NCBI GenBank assembly: GCA_963680875.1
Contig: OY804580.1
Span: forward strand, 96,997,353 to 97,061,352
Source of the DNA: Bathymodiolus brooksi
Taxonomy: Eukaryota; Mollusca; Bivalvia; Mytilida; Modiolidae
Direction: 5' to 3'
DNA length: 64,000 nt
The notes below the pieces were generated by a model. That model was not told the origin of the DNA, did not search any database, and saw only the letters and a program-made list of their open reading frames with translations. Of this stretch, positions 1 to 11,702 are shown piece after piece (position 1 is the first letter of the stretch; the number at the start of each line of letters is the position of its first letter). The translations under genes and the position numbers were made by a program.

Positions 1-142
1 TTTTCCAGTGACAAATTTGGTTTTGCCAGCAATATCTGGTCCTGCCTTTCTGCAAATACACATGTATAACAATATATACATATTTGTTTTGGTCGCATTG
101 TAGAGCCCTGATATGAACTGTAAAATAACATTAAAATATGGA

Positions 143-290
143 GGGGCCATTGTGGCCATGATCATACATTTTGTATGCATGGTAGTTGAATTTACTACCT
201 GTGTAATCAGTGATTATCACCACTGAAGTCGTGAGTTCGAACCCTGTTCATGGCGAGATGTACTCGATACAACATTATCTGATATAAACC
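143..290 (+). mobile_element. SINE family A, 5' half
   Basis: GGGGCCATTGTGGCCATGATC, then CAATCAGTG, box B-like GTGAGTTCGAACCCTG and GTACTCGATACAACATTAT. Family A is tRNA-derived by its GTTCGAACC box and normally ends in CGATATAACTGAAATATTG then TTGAAAGTGGCGTTAAACACC. Confidence 0.7.
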
Positions 291-944
291 ATCTATTGTG
301 AACTACTTTCAATTTCATTATTGTCTGTCTGTTGTAGCCAGTGTAGGTTTTCACCATCCTCATCAGACATTAATCTATTCTACATTAAGGTTTCAATTAT
401 AGCTATAGCAACCCTAAAATAATATTAAAATCTAGAAAACAGTAAGGTAAATATTGTTATCCTTGATTGAAGAATGTAATTATCAGGGGATTAAGTAATT
501 ACATATTGATTTCACACAATGTGCAACAAAATTGATTTGAGTGTTGACAAGAGTTTTATTATGACATTGTTGATTGTATTCTCAGGAATATAAAACATTT
601 TTATTATTATAATGTTGTTAAGACTAGCACCCAATACCAATTGCTAATATTTTTATTTTTAATTATAAAGCAAGGATGATTTTTCCAGTTAATTATCTTT
701 TCAGCTATATTTGTGTGAACAAAAAATCCCAATGTTGTAGGATATGGTCAGAACAAGTCAAAAATGACTTTTTTTGTATGATCCTGCTATTAATATACAT
801 ATTATATCCTACCTATTAACAAAAAAAAAGAAAAGTAAGGGAAAAATCTTTTTTGTTTTGATTGTATGATTCTGCTATTAATATACATGTGTTTATGCTT
901 GGTAATTAAGATGAATTGCATGTATACATGATGGGTAGATTGCT

Positions 945-1068
945 CTATGTCTTATGTAAATTGTGTTCAAATTGTTCCATCTTGTTGTTGGAGAGGATTT
1001 GTATAGGCATAGCCTGTTATCCAATCCTATTGATTTATCAATAAAATATTTGAAATGAAATGAAAAAT
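945..1068 (+). mobile_element. Probable LINE 3' end fragment
   Basis: A 3'UTR-like stretch ends in ATCAATAAAATATTTGAAATGAAATGAAA, a short tandem (GAAAT) tail typical of CR1/jockey-type insertions. No coding part. Confidence 0.4.
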
Positions 1069-1279
1069 GACCTTTCTGAAAGAGGGTTTGGTCTGGATGT
1101 TTTCAGCTATTTTTCAATGATTTTCAGTTATTTTATATTCTAGCTAGAATCACCCCTGATAAAGTAACACATGTACATATTGAGGACCACTACAATACCT
1201 GTTAAGTAAATTTGTCATCTTTAGATCTTAAATTACCATAAACCAATCCACATAAAAAATGGTAATTTATATATATATA

Positions 1280-2005
1280 TACAGTGGAACCTGTCTAATC
1301 CAACACACCAAGGGACCAAGGAAATGTGTCGGATTGTACAGGATGTCGGAAAACTCAGGGTTTCTTTTTAGCTAACAGAAATTTGCACAAAATTAACAAG
1401 AAAAAAAATTGTGTATGTTTGATTATGTAGGATGGTTTAAATAATTGGTATCTGTAAAATTTTAATTATTATATTCTTGGTAAAATTACTTTAACCCTTA
1501 TTAATGAGTCTCTAATCACCTGCCAATCAACAAATTCAAATCATAATTTATTGGTGTAAACAAGCCTATAACAATTTCATATTTGATCAGATAATGGTTG
1601 TAGACATATCCTTTAGGCTTTACAAAGAAATTGAAACCAGTTAACTGTAAAAATTTAATTATTACATGTATATTCTTTGTAAACTTACTTTTAACCTTTA
1701 CTAATGAGCCTCTAATTACCTGCCAATCAATTACTTAAAATCACAATTTATTTGTGAGCTAAGTCTGTCAATTTGTTAATGGTTTATATTTAATGATACA
1801 CATGGAAGGGTGGTAATTTATTAATGAGCATAGGGTCAGATAAGACAGGATTAATTAAGTGTAATTAACAATACTGGAACCATAAAACAGTGTCTGAGGT
1901 TTTTTAACAAAGAATGTTAAAGAAATATTTTGGGACCTGGAATTCTTGTTGGAAGTCACAGGATGTCGGAAAACTCGGGTGTGGGATCGCACAGGTTCCA
2001 CTGTA
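1280..2005. mobile_element. Inverted-repeat element with TACAGTGGAACCTGT ends
   Basis: TACAGTGGAACCTGTCTAATC at the left and ACAGGTTCCACTGTA at the right. The subterminal motif GGATGTCGGAAAACTC occurs near both ends in the same orientation. Inside, a ~180-bp segment (AACTGTAAAAATTTAATTATTA, then CTCTAATTACCTGCCAATCA) is repeated twice. Ends related to the TACAGTGAAACCTGT family below. Confidence 0.65.
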
Positions 2006-2065
2006 TACTGTTTCTATGACTGCAAAGTTGTAAATATTTTGATGGCATAGGGTTAGGAGTTACGG

Positions 2066-2302
2066 TTATGGTGTTTAATGCCACTTAAGCTTTCAACAAT
2101 ATTTCAGATATAACGTGGCGATCAGTTTTATTGGTGGAGGAAATCAGAGAAAACCACCGACCTGTCGCAAGTCACTGACAAACTTTATCACATAATGTTA
2201 TATAGAGTACACCTCTTTACGACTTTAGTGGTGATAGGCACTGATTGCACAGGTTGTTGTAAATCCAACTACCATACAATCACGACCACGACAGCCCCTC
2301 GA
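2066..2302 (-). mobile_element. SINE family A
   Basis: Minus-strand copy: ATGGTGTTTAATGCCACTT at the tail end, TTATATAGAGTACACC in the middle, GGTTGTTGTAAATCCAACTAC at the head end. The box B region is partly lost. Confidence 0.7.
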
Positions 2303-2828
2303 TGGTATAGGGATGCTAATGTAATCACCTTACAAGTAGTTAGTATACCCTTCAAAGATAACTTGATTTATCCAAAATCAGCCATAAAATTAATGATATT
2401 CTTTTTGAATTCCAGAAGGACACCTTAAATTTCTGTGGAGAACTTCACCAGTTCTATATTAGGAAACTTGTACTCTTGGTCACCTCTTAACAGCATTATC
2501 TTCCCAGACAGTTAACCTTAAGGCTTGTACTCTAAATCATGATCAATACTATGAAGTCTAAATATTATATAACAATTCATCAATTTCATGGAGTAGTCCA
2601 TATTGATTTTGCAATACATTATGGATTTTTCTTTCTTCAATAGTTGATGATGTGCACTTGGTTTATCTTGGTATGGATTTTAAAAATAAAAAAGGATTTC
2701 TGGTGCATGTAAATATTTGTTGGAGTTTGACAATGAACAGTTCACTCATTGAATTTTCTGAAGAAAAAAAAAGTTATCAGTGAGATCTTGTATTTTGTTT
2801 TAGCTACCGGTACATTAAGGATATATAA

Positions 2829-3101
2829 GGGCTGTCATGGCCATGATCGTATGGTAGTTGGAATCTACAACTACCTGTGCAATCAGTGCCTATCACTGCT
2901 AAAGTTGTGAGTTCGAACCCTGTTCATGGAGAGGTGTACTCGATACAACATTTATATGTTAAAGTTTGTCAGTGACTTGCGAAATGTTGGGGAATTTTCC
3001 CCGGGTACTCCGGTTTCCTCCACCAATAAAACTGACTGCCACGATATAACTGAAATATTGTTGAAAGTGGTGTTAAACACCATAAACCAACCAAACCAAC
3101 A
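2829..3101 (+). mobile_element. SINE family A, nearly full length
   Basis: GGGCTGTCATGGCCATGATCG to GTGGTGTTAAACACCATAAAC followed by CCAACCAAACC; box B GTGAGTTCGAACCCTG. Confidence 0.85.
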
Positions 3102-3283
3102 TTTAGAATAATAAGTGAAATACATTTTTTTCTGCTCTGAGTCTTGAAGTCTTGTGCCATGTCTATTGAAGATCATGTGAGCTTTAATTATAGTCAAACC
3201 TGTTTATAAGGGACAGTCGAAAGTGTTGGTCAAAGTGCCATTTATGGACAGATGCCGATATGAAAAAAGATGTTCAAACTAAC

Positions 3284-3464
3284 TACAGTCAAACCTGTAT
3301 TAAGAGGTCACCTTTGGGACAAGGACAAAGTGGTCTTTTAAGACAGGTGGCCTCTTAAAAAGAGGTTCAATGTATATGAAATTTTCTATGACAGGACAAG
3401 AAAACGGTGACCTTTTAATACAGGTGACTGCTTAGAGGTGACCACATAGGCAGTTTTGACTGTA
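3284..3464. mobile_element. MITE, TACAGTCAAACCTGTATTAAG family (copy 1)
   Basis: TACAGTCAAACCTGTATTAAG to GGCAGTTTTGACTGTA, with internal AAGTGGTCTTTTAAGACAGG. Nearly identical in layout to 8426-8607. A fragment of a related element precedes it at about 3194-3283. Confidence 0.7.
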
Positions 3465-5375
3465 TTATACATGCATACATGTACAAATGTAACAAATGTA
3501 AAGTCTATATCCGATGAATGAAAATAAGTTTTATACCTGTAAATAATTTCACAAATTTATTTTAGTAAATTTTTGAAATTAGTATATTATAAATAATATG
3601 TCACTAAAAATAATTCTGACACCACCTACATGTAGCTAATCTTAAAGTATATTTGTAACTGTCAGTTTAAAGTAGTTAGTGCTGGTTTTAAGATAACATA
3701 AGTAATGTTAATTTGAATTGCCAAACCTTTCTATTTTAAGATGGGGTTATTGAATATGATAAATGGATTTTCTTAGGGCCTTTTGAATAGTGGGTCTTCA
3801 AATATGATAAATCACTCACATTTATGATTGATTGAATTGATTGCTTTAATTTACATCAAACTGCAAATATTTCATGCCTATAGTATAGAATGAGAACAAG
3901 TTCAAAACTACTAGTACATGTACATGTATATGTGATTATGCATACAAATTGAGGAGGAAAGGAAAAATGGCGGTAATGACTTAGGCTGCACTGGAAAAGT
4001 ATGGAGAATTGGATAGGGATGAACAATTTTGCGTTTTATAGTGGCTACAATGCACTTAAACATTTAAAGAATGTAAAATTTAAAACAGATTGGTAATAAG
4101 GAATTTATTATGTGAGCTATAACTTTTGTATTTATTGGTGTTTAATAAATACTTTTTCTACTCATGTACTGACCTCATGATCATTAAACATTTGAGTATT
4201 GGTTTCATACTTAAATTCTAAAATCATCCAATCAGAACACTTGATATATTTGGTACAGTGTTTGTTTGGCTGTTTTTCGAGGCTGTATGTTAATTCTGAT
4301 TACAGATTTAGGGAACAACCATTTAACTTTTAGTGGGGAGGAGGAAGGCTATGTTTTTTGTGTTTTATTTAATCCTGTCTCCTAATTTAATAGAAGAAAA
4401 AATTGACGGATGCCACATGTGGAGCAGGAAATCCTTACCCTTCCAGAGCACTTGTAGATCATTGTTTATCCTTTTTCTTTTATTTTGTCTGTCCTTCGAT
4501 TTACGACTTCTGATAACCCCTTGGTATCTTCAAACTTTTCAATTAATAATCTGAACCTGCAGCGGTTTTCAATGAAAAATTTCGAAAAAAAACCCTATTA
4601 TTCTTGTTAAAAATGGTAATCTGATCTTTGTTTACCGCAGAATTTTTTTTTCTGGCTTGGGTGAAAAGGACATAGCCCCCCACTATAAGTTAAATAGTTT
4701 GTCCCTTAGTCATGGTGTTCTTTACTGTTGTCTGATCACTTTAAGGTACAATTCCAGATTAATATGATTAAGGATGTTTTTAAATTTCAATATATTTATA
4801 CAGTAAGCATGGAAACGGAGAAAGATTTGTGCCAGTTTAGTTATATCAATAGACACCAACGCAATTTTATCTTAACCTGCCCACTCACAATTGAGTCTGA
4901 TAGACATAAAATTCATTCTCTCTCAGAAATAATACCAACAAATTAGTTTCTTAAAATATCTTGATTAATTAACATGCAGAAGATCTATTGATCTGACGGC
5001 ACTGTCTAATCTACACATGGGAGAGGTAATGGTTGTACATGTAACTTGTATACATGGAGGAAGTGTCTGGTACTTATGATATACATGTACATGTATAAAA
5101 CAGGTACATGTAACATGTATTGGCAGATATTAGTAAATTTTATCCCTTGCTTCTGGCTCGGGATATATAAAATACTAATATCCGCCAATCCATGTTAAAA
5201 CTCCCAACACATTCTGGCTTCCATGATTTATTTCGTAAGTAGAATTGTCCTGTTTCTGGGTTAATTGATTAAACTGAAATAGGATTCCTCATTGATCATG
5301 AATAGTTTTGAATGAATATTTAATTAGTCATCTATATTTGTATCAATTGATCATCTGCCCTGAATAATGTCTTAT

Positions 5376-5558
5376 TACAGTGAAACCTGTCTAAATCAAA
5401 CCCTGTATAAACCGAAATCTTGCATAGACCGAACTTTTTAAAATAAAGTCATAATGCAGGAAATCTTTGTTAATTTAACCTGTATAAACTGAACAACTGT
5501 CCATTCCGAACACAAAAGTTGGTCCCAAGGAGGTTAGATTTAGACAGATCTCACTGTA
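5376..5558. mobile_element. MITE, TACAGTGAAACCTGTCTAAA family
   Basis: TACAGTGAAACCTGTCTAAA at the left, TTTAGACAGATCTCACTGTA at the right, 183 bp. Contains TAAACCGAA and CCAAGGAGG motifs shared with the other copies. Confidence 0.7.
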
Positions 5559-5763
5559 TTTCAATTCCCTTTTCCAGAGTTTATTATTATTCTTTGTTGA
5601 GGCCAAGTTAATCTTTTCTCTCCATAATCTCATGTTTTTTTTGGTTATATTTGAAATATGTGGAATGAATAGTGTACTAGTAAATTTCCACTAAGCATAA
5701 TTTGTTTGTTTGTTCATATTGATGAGATTCATATCATTGTCATTTTTTTTTTTATTAAGTCAC

Positions 5764-6205
5764 AGTGCAAAATGTCAGGAGCAATTTTAAGATTTTGAAT
5801 AACAAAATTGTAAGAGAGTTGTGAGTGAATGATGAATGAAAGTGTTTATTTTAATATAAAATGTTAAATCCATGTAGTCTCAAAATTTATTATTTTGATA
5901 GCATAGCCCCTGTCACACCTTAGTCAGGTGGTGATGTAAAGGAATTATAAAATCCTGACTATTTGAAAAAGTAAATTGTAAAAAAGTGCAAAATGTCAGG
6001 AGCAATTTTAAGATTTCGAATAACAAAATTGTAAGAGAGTTGTGAGTGAATGATGAATGAAAGTGTTTATTTTAATATAAAATGTTAAATCCATGTAGTC
6101 TCAAAATTTATTATTTTGATAGCATAGCCCCTGTCACACCTTAGTCAGGTGGTGATGTAAAGGAATTATAAAATCCTGACTATTTGAAAAAGTAAATTGT
6201 AAAAA
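5764..6205. repeat. 221-bp tandem duplication
   Basis: Two adjacent copies (5764-5984 and 5985-6205), almost identical (for example GATTTTGAA against GATTTCGAA), containing CCTGTCACACCTTAGTCAGG. High identity implies a recent event. Confidence 0.85.
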
Positions 6206-6393
6206 AGGGGAAAAAAGGGTTATTTTGCTTTACAATGTATACTTTTTTTTAAAGTCAATATTTGTCAGGGATTGACTACTTCTGCCATCTGTTCAGCCAG
6301 GTGACAGATGACACCTAATAATTCACACACAATTTAGAAATGTGTTTGTGCCACATGTTCACATATTTTATATGATTTTGGTTAAATATACTT

Positions 6394-6486
6394 ACCAGAA
6401 ATTACTATTAATAATATTAATTTAGAATATATGCCGCATCAAAAATTAAAAGTTATTATTAAAATATTATTAATAGTAATTTCTGG
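6394..6486. mobile_element. Short hairpin MITE
   Basis: ACCAGAAATTACTATTAATA pairs with TATTAATAGTAATTTCTGG; about 24-bp arms around a ~45-bp centre. Confidence 0.6.
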
Positions 6487-6689
6487 TTGTATATACATTT
6501 TGTATTTAACCCTATAAATTCATACAAATTCTCTTCTTGAGATTCAAAAATATCCATCTTGCTTAAGCTTTAAATTTATGCATAGAGGATTACTGTAGAT
6601 CTTGCAGTTCTGCTATATTTTAGAGAATTTGACTCTTGCCATTCGGTCAGACTATGGTTTTTGTAAACTCCACTTCCATGTTGCTCATC

Positions 6690-7441
6690 TTTTTAGCTCA
6701 CCTTGCCAAAGGCAATGTGAGCTTTTGTCATCACTTGACGTCCGTCGTCTGTCGTCCGTTAACTTTTCACATTTTAATATACTCCTCTGAAACCCCTCTG
6801 CGAAATAAACTGAAACTTGGTAGGAAGCATCTATGTAAGGTCCTCTCTAAAAATTGCACATTTTGTCCCGATCCATTAACAAACATGGCCACCACAGGCA
6901 ATTCCTGTTTCTGATTGTCCGATTTTTAAAAATCTTCTTCTCTGAAACCGCTTGGCCAAATGAATCGAAACTTGGTAGAAAGCATCTATGGAATCAATGT
7001 CCTCTATGAAGATTGCTCATTTCGTCCTGATCTGTTAACAAACATGGCCACCACAGGCAATTCTTGTTTCTGATTGGTCGATTTCTAAAAAATCTTCTCC
7101 TCTGAAACCGCTTAGCCAAATGAACCGAAACTTGGTAGGAAGCATCTATGGTTTGTCCTCTATGAATATTGCTCATTTCGTCCTGATCTGTACGTTAACA
7201 AGCATGGCCACCACAGGCAATTCTTGTTTCTGATTGGTCGATTTCTAAAAAATCTTCTCCTCTAAAACCACATAGCCAAATGAACCGAAACTTGGTGGGA
7301 AGCATCTACATGTATGGAAGTTCTAGCCAAATGAACCGAAACTTGGTGGGAAGCATCTACATGTATGGAAGGTTCTGTATTAAGTTTCCTCAAAGCAGAA
7401 TGAAAGGTGAGCGAAACAGGCTCTGCCCACTGAGCCTCTAG
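6690..7441. mobile_element. Pearl-like Helitron derivative (copy 1)
   Basis: Starts TTTTTAGCTCACCTTGCC with a hairpin to GGCAATGTGAGCT, has about four ~150-bp core repeats (AAACTTGGTAGGAAGCATC, AACAAACATGGCCACCACAGG), and ends AGGCTC-GCCCACT-GAGCCT hairpin then CTAG|T. A 3' hairpin followed by CTAG before a T fits Helitron termini, and tandem ~160-bp cores are the hallmark of bivalve pearl elements. No Rep/helicase gene. Confidence 0.7.
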
Positions 7442-7524
7442 TTAGTTTTCTGTGTTGTGTTTTTGTTTTGTTTGTCTTCATTCTGTGTATTGTACCCAAT
7501 GTTGTCTGTCTCTGGATTGGATTA

Positions 7525-7782
7525 GGGGTCGTCGTGGCGTGATCGTATGGTAGTTGGATTTACAACTACCTAAGCAATCAGTGCCTATCACCACTGATGT
7601 TGTGAGTTCGAATCTCGATCAGGGGGATGTGTGCAACATTATGTGATAAAGTTTGTCACCGACTTGCGAAAGGTCGGTGGTCCTCCGGTTTCCTCCACCA
7701 ATAAAACTGACCGCCACGATATAACTCATAACTGAAATATTGTTGAAAGTGGCATTAAACACCATCAAACAAACAAACAACT
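7525..7782 (+). mobile_element. SINE family A
   Basis: GGGGTCGTCGTGGCGTGATCG to GTGGCATTAAACACCATCAAA. Its 3' half and ~110 bp of flank are duplicated at 9648-9900. Confidence 0.82.
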
Positions 7783-7993
7783 AAATTGGATTGTCCACTC
7801 TTGATTGCTGACATTCGATTTTCTCCAACATTTGTTTTCTATACCATCTTGGCAACATTGAATCCTTGTGTATGGAGGAGACATATATACAATGTATTTG
7901 TTAGTTGAAAACAACCTTTAAGTTCTTTCAATTTGACCTCAAGGGCTAATGAAGATTTAGGTGAGTGTGTTGTAGTGTTTTGTAGAATTACTA

Positions 7994-8157
7994 GATAATA
8001 AATAAACATTAGAGAATACCGAAGGGACAATAAAAAAAGATCAAACAAGAGAAACTGGCAACATAGGGTACACAAGATAAATAAACGTTAGAGAATACCG
8101 AAGGGGCAATAAAAAAAGAACAAACCAGAGAAACTGGCAATATAGGGTACACAAGAC
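7994..8157. repeat. ~80-bp tandem duplication
   Basis: GATAAATAAACRTTAGAGAA then TACCGAAGGG and GAGAAACTGGCAA are repeated twice in tandem. Confidence 0.7.
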
Positions 8158-8425
8158 GAAGAAAAACAAAACAAAAACACAACACAATATGTGTTGGATG
8201 CCACTATGCGCAAACAAACACATATAACGTAAATAAGACATGAACCCTCCTATAAACAATGGTTAACAGTGTTTGATTTTTTCTTTTGACCATGAGTCAT
8301 TGTATGTCCTTCTTGGATTTATGTCTTCTGATTATCCTTTGGCATCATCAAACCTATTTACAGAGCAGGTGTGTTTCAAGTAATTATTTGTGTTTATTGG
8401 AAATTGCAGTCATAAATGTTGAAAT

Positions 8426-8607
8426 TACAGTCAAACCTGTATTAAGAGGTCACCTTTGGGACAAAGAAAAAGTGGTCTTCTAAGACAGATGATCTCTTAA
8501 AAGGGGTTCAATTCATATAAAATTTTCTATGACAGGACAAGAAAAAGGTGACCTTAAATACAGGTGACTGCTTAATAGAGGTGACATCATGGGCAGGTTT
8601 GACTGTA
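8426..8607. mobile_element. MITE, TACAGTCAAACCTGTATTAAG family (copy 2)
   Basis: TACAGTCAAACCTGTATTAAG to GGGCAGGTTTGACTGTA; closely similar to copy 1 across its length. Confidence 0.7.
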
Positions 8608-9262
8608 ATTCTTTTAATGTCTCCAACATTATTGATCTTCGACATGCAATCTGTTAAACAAATTATTACAGATCTCTATAAATGTTAGGAAGACTTTAGT
8701 AACCACCGTGTCATATCATTTCCTCTTAAATAAGTAAGAAGGAAGTAAAAAGTCAAGGAAAATTTATATTTTTAGTATACAGCAATAATTACATAATTAC
8801 ATTGCTTAACCTCTATTTTTATCCTGTGGAATAAATCAGGGTGAGTACAAAGTCATACATGTATGTATATTATATTGTCATGTATCTTATTAAACAAGTT
8901 GATTCATAAAAGAATAATTTAAAAAAAAAAAAATCAAATGTGGTAATGAGCTACAAGGTAGTTTCTTTTTTTTTAAACAACAATATGATATTTTTATTCA
9001 AAATGGCTGCTACATTCTTACGTCAAAAGCCCAATTAACAATATTAATTAGGCTACTTATGAATTATTACATTGATAAGAAACATGAGCTACATTAGTTT
9101 CTTGAATTGGGAGTGGTCAGTCATTGGTGGCATTTTGCAAAGAAAGCTTTTCCAACATTATCCTTTCCATCGACCCATCCCCATGATACCAGACAAATGC
9201 AACCATCTTGCCACGTACAGGTAGTATATTAATCATTGTCAACTTATTGTGGCCACACGTCC

Positions 9263-9399
9263 ATAAAACTTTTGAGTACAATGTGTTTACACGTTCTCAA
9301 ACAGCAGCCAATCAGAACTCTGTATCCAATAGATGTTTATATTAAAATGTTCTGATTGGATAATTTTGGAGTACAAGAATAAAACTCAAAAGTTTTTTA
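9263..9399. mobile_element. MITE, hairpin with AAAACTTTTGAGTAC ends and CCAATCAGAA core
   Basis: AAAACTTTTGAGTACAA at the left and AAACTCAAAAGTTTT at the right, with GCCAATCAGAACTCTGTAT opposite GTTCTGATTGGATAATTT. Related, more decayed copies occur at about 4160-4290, 54150-54275, 59130-59240 and 60155-60280. Confidence 0.6.
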
Positions 9400-9461
9400 A
9401 CAGTGATACTGCTCACTTGACATTACACAACAACCAATCACTCTATTTTATGCATTTAGCA

Positions 9462-9597
9462 ATCATTTTTGTGATTCTTAAGGTTTTACTTGTATTTTTA
9501 ACAATCATTTTTGTGATTCTTAAAGTTTTACTTGTATTTTTAACAATCATTTTTGTGATTCTCAAAGTTTTACTTGTATTTTTAACAATCATTTTTG
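9462..9597. repeat. 42-bp tandem repeat, ~3 units
   Basis: AACAATCATTTTTGTGATTC then TTAAAGTTTTACTTGTATTT, three units. Read as protein it gives a hydrophobic repeat (FVILKVLLVFL), which is why an open frame appears here. Confidence 0.8.
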
Positions 9598-9647
9598 GTT
9601 TTTCTTGTATTAATACCGGTAATATTTTTGACAGTCATTTTTGCAAT

Positions 9648-9795
9648 ATGTGATATAGTTTGTCAGTGACCTGCGACCGGTCGGTGGTTTTTTCCTGGTA
9701 CTCCGGTTTCCTCCACCAATAAAACTGACCACCACGATATAACTAAAATATTGTTGAAAGTGGCATTAAACACCATCAAACCAACAAACAAACAA
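9648..9795 (+). mobile_element. SINE family A, 3' half
   Basis: From ATGTGATATAGTTTGTCAGT to GCATTAAACACCATCAAACC; the 5' half is replaced by a 42-bp-repeat region. Confidence 0.75.
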
Positions 9796-10440
9796 CTGGA
9801 TTGGATTGTCCACTCTTGATTGCTGACATTCGATTTTCCCCAACATTTGTTTTCTATACCATTTTAGCAACATTGAATCCTTGTGTATGGAGGAGACACA
9901 TAATTGTTGTGACTCAAGATTTTACTTGCATCACCATTATACAGTTCTTTTCAAAGGCATTAAAAAACAAAGTATTGATTGCTGCTGGATTTTACATGTA
10001 TTACAGAAGACAGATTGATCTTTCCTGAAGGCAGTATTATACAAGTTTATATGATTCCCTGATGAATAATTCTGCCAATGATGAATTAATTTAAGACATT
10101 TTATAGTCCTTTATATGTTTTTGCAATTGTCTGGTCTTGGTCTATAAAGAAAATAATTTAATGGTTATCAAATGCAGTAACTCTCAGCAATGGAAGAACA
10201 ATTTATGGATAAATTTTATAAGGCTAAAATTAATACCTGTGAAAAAGAAATAGGTAGGCAGAACTTTAAAAAAAAAAAATTGTCTGGGTTGGACTTTTAA
10301 CAGTGTACATGTTTGTCTAAAAATTGCAATAATAACTAGAGTATATGATCTAAAAATTGGAGTCTCACGATCAGGGTTAGTGGAAACACTGGAATTTTTT
10401 ATTGCCTAGAAAGGGAACATATTGCCATATTTCTGTGAAC

Positions 10441-10500
10441 AAAACTGACTGCCATGATATAACAGAAATATTGTTGAAAGAGGCATTAAACATCATAACC
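10441..10500 (+). mobile_element. SINE family A tail
   Basis: AAAACTGACTGCCATGATAT then AACAGAAATATTGTTGAAAG, tail only. Confidence 0.6.
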
Positions 10501-10749
10501 CTAATCCTTTATTGTAATATACACAGGCTCTAGACACTATATGATATATCAATGAAAATTCCATACAATTTGTATTACAAATTTGAGTCAGTGGTAAGAA
10601 AATAGCTGCACAAGACACTATTTTCCTACCATTGACTTGAATTTTTATTGATGTAGTGTCTAGTGCCTGTGTTATAACACTTGACTTCAATTCTAGTGAT
10701 CCATTTTTTTAGATCTATGTACAGTGCAGTCAGAGACATAGTGTGTTAA

Positions 10750-10904
10750 ATCACAGTGATAGACGTATCACTCTTAATCTTAGCAATACCTTTTGGGTGA
10801 TAGTAAGTAACACTCGAAATGTAAAAGAAATTTTGGAAATATATTTAATAGAACAAAAGATATTTTCAAATCACGATGATGAGTGATACGTCTATCACAG
10901 TGAT
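10750..10904. mobile_element. Inverted-repeat element at the edge of the 45-bp array
   Basis: ATCACAGTGATAGACGTATC at 10750 is inverted as GATACGTCTATCACAGTGAT ending at 10904, around a ~105-bp centre. Its right arm is continuous with the 45-bp array. Confidence 0.6.
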
Positions 10905-11365
10905 TTATCAGCTATGTCTATGACTGTACTGTATGTCTATCACAGTGATTTATCAGCTATGTCTATGACTGTACTGTACGTCTATCACAGTGATTTATCA
11001 GCTATGTCTATGACTGTACTGTACGTCTATCACAGTGATTTATCAGCTATGTCTATGACTGTACTGTATGTCTATCACAGTGATTTATCAGCTATGTCTA
11101 TGACTGTACTGTATGTCTATCACAGTGATTTATCAGCTATGTCTATGACTGTACTGTATGTCTATCACAGTGATTTATCAGCTATGTCTATGACTGTACT
11201 GTATGTCTATCACAGTGATTTATCAGCTATGTCTATGACTGTACTGTATGTCTATCACAGTGATTTATCAGCTATGTCTATGACTGTACTGTATGTCTAT
11301 CACAGTGATTTATCAGCTATGTCTATGACTGTACTGTATGTCTATCACAGTGATTTATCAGCTAC
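10890..11365. repeat. 45-bp minisatellite, ~10.6 units
   Basis: Unit TCTATCACAGTGATTTATCA then GCTATGTCTATGACTGTACT and GTATG, almost invariant (a T/C change in the last block of two units). Because 45 is divisible by 3 it makes an artificial 163-codon frame (repeat MSMTVLYVYHSDLSA). Confidence 0.92.
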
Positions 11366-11702
11366 TGTCTGCAGACAATATAAGACATCAATGTATGGTC
11401 ATTAGAGAAGAAATAATTTTCTCTTCATGATGGCTGTAATACAAACTTGTACATTCTCTATATTTTCCATTACACATATCAAATAGCTGTATTTCTTCAT
11501 GGTTTTTATTCGGCTTAAAATCAAATTTAAGATTAATGTTCAGTGTGGGTGTTTTACTCCCAATATTTCATATAATGTTTTATTCAAAAGTGAATTTCTT
11601 ATTTAAACTGCATTTAAATGGTTTGCAATTGAATATATCAATAAAAGCAATATATTTTCAGAATATCGTGAGAAAAAAAAGATTGATAGATTCTATATGC
11701 AA

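Noticed and set aside
2880..2935. tRNA-like segment with GTTCGAACC box B
   Set aside because: It recurs in about two dozen SINE copies with non-tRNA 3' parts; no acceptor-stem pairing seen. The same holds for the family B heads at 32466 and 41531.
4333..4554. 73-codon hydrophobic frame
   Set aside because: Low-complexity composition, no signal or domain, no splice context. Its 5' sequence (GGGAACAACC...TTTAACTTTTAG) recurs at 47308, so it is probably repeat-derived.
9300..9360. CCAAT motifs as promoter elements
   Set aside because: CCAATCAGAA is a fixed part of a dispersed hairpin MITE found at least five times, including inside introns.
10914..11405. 163-codon open frame with 15-residue repeats
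   Set aside because: It is the 45-bp minisatellite read in frame; no start context, no flanking coding sequence.
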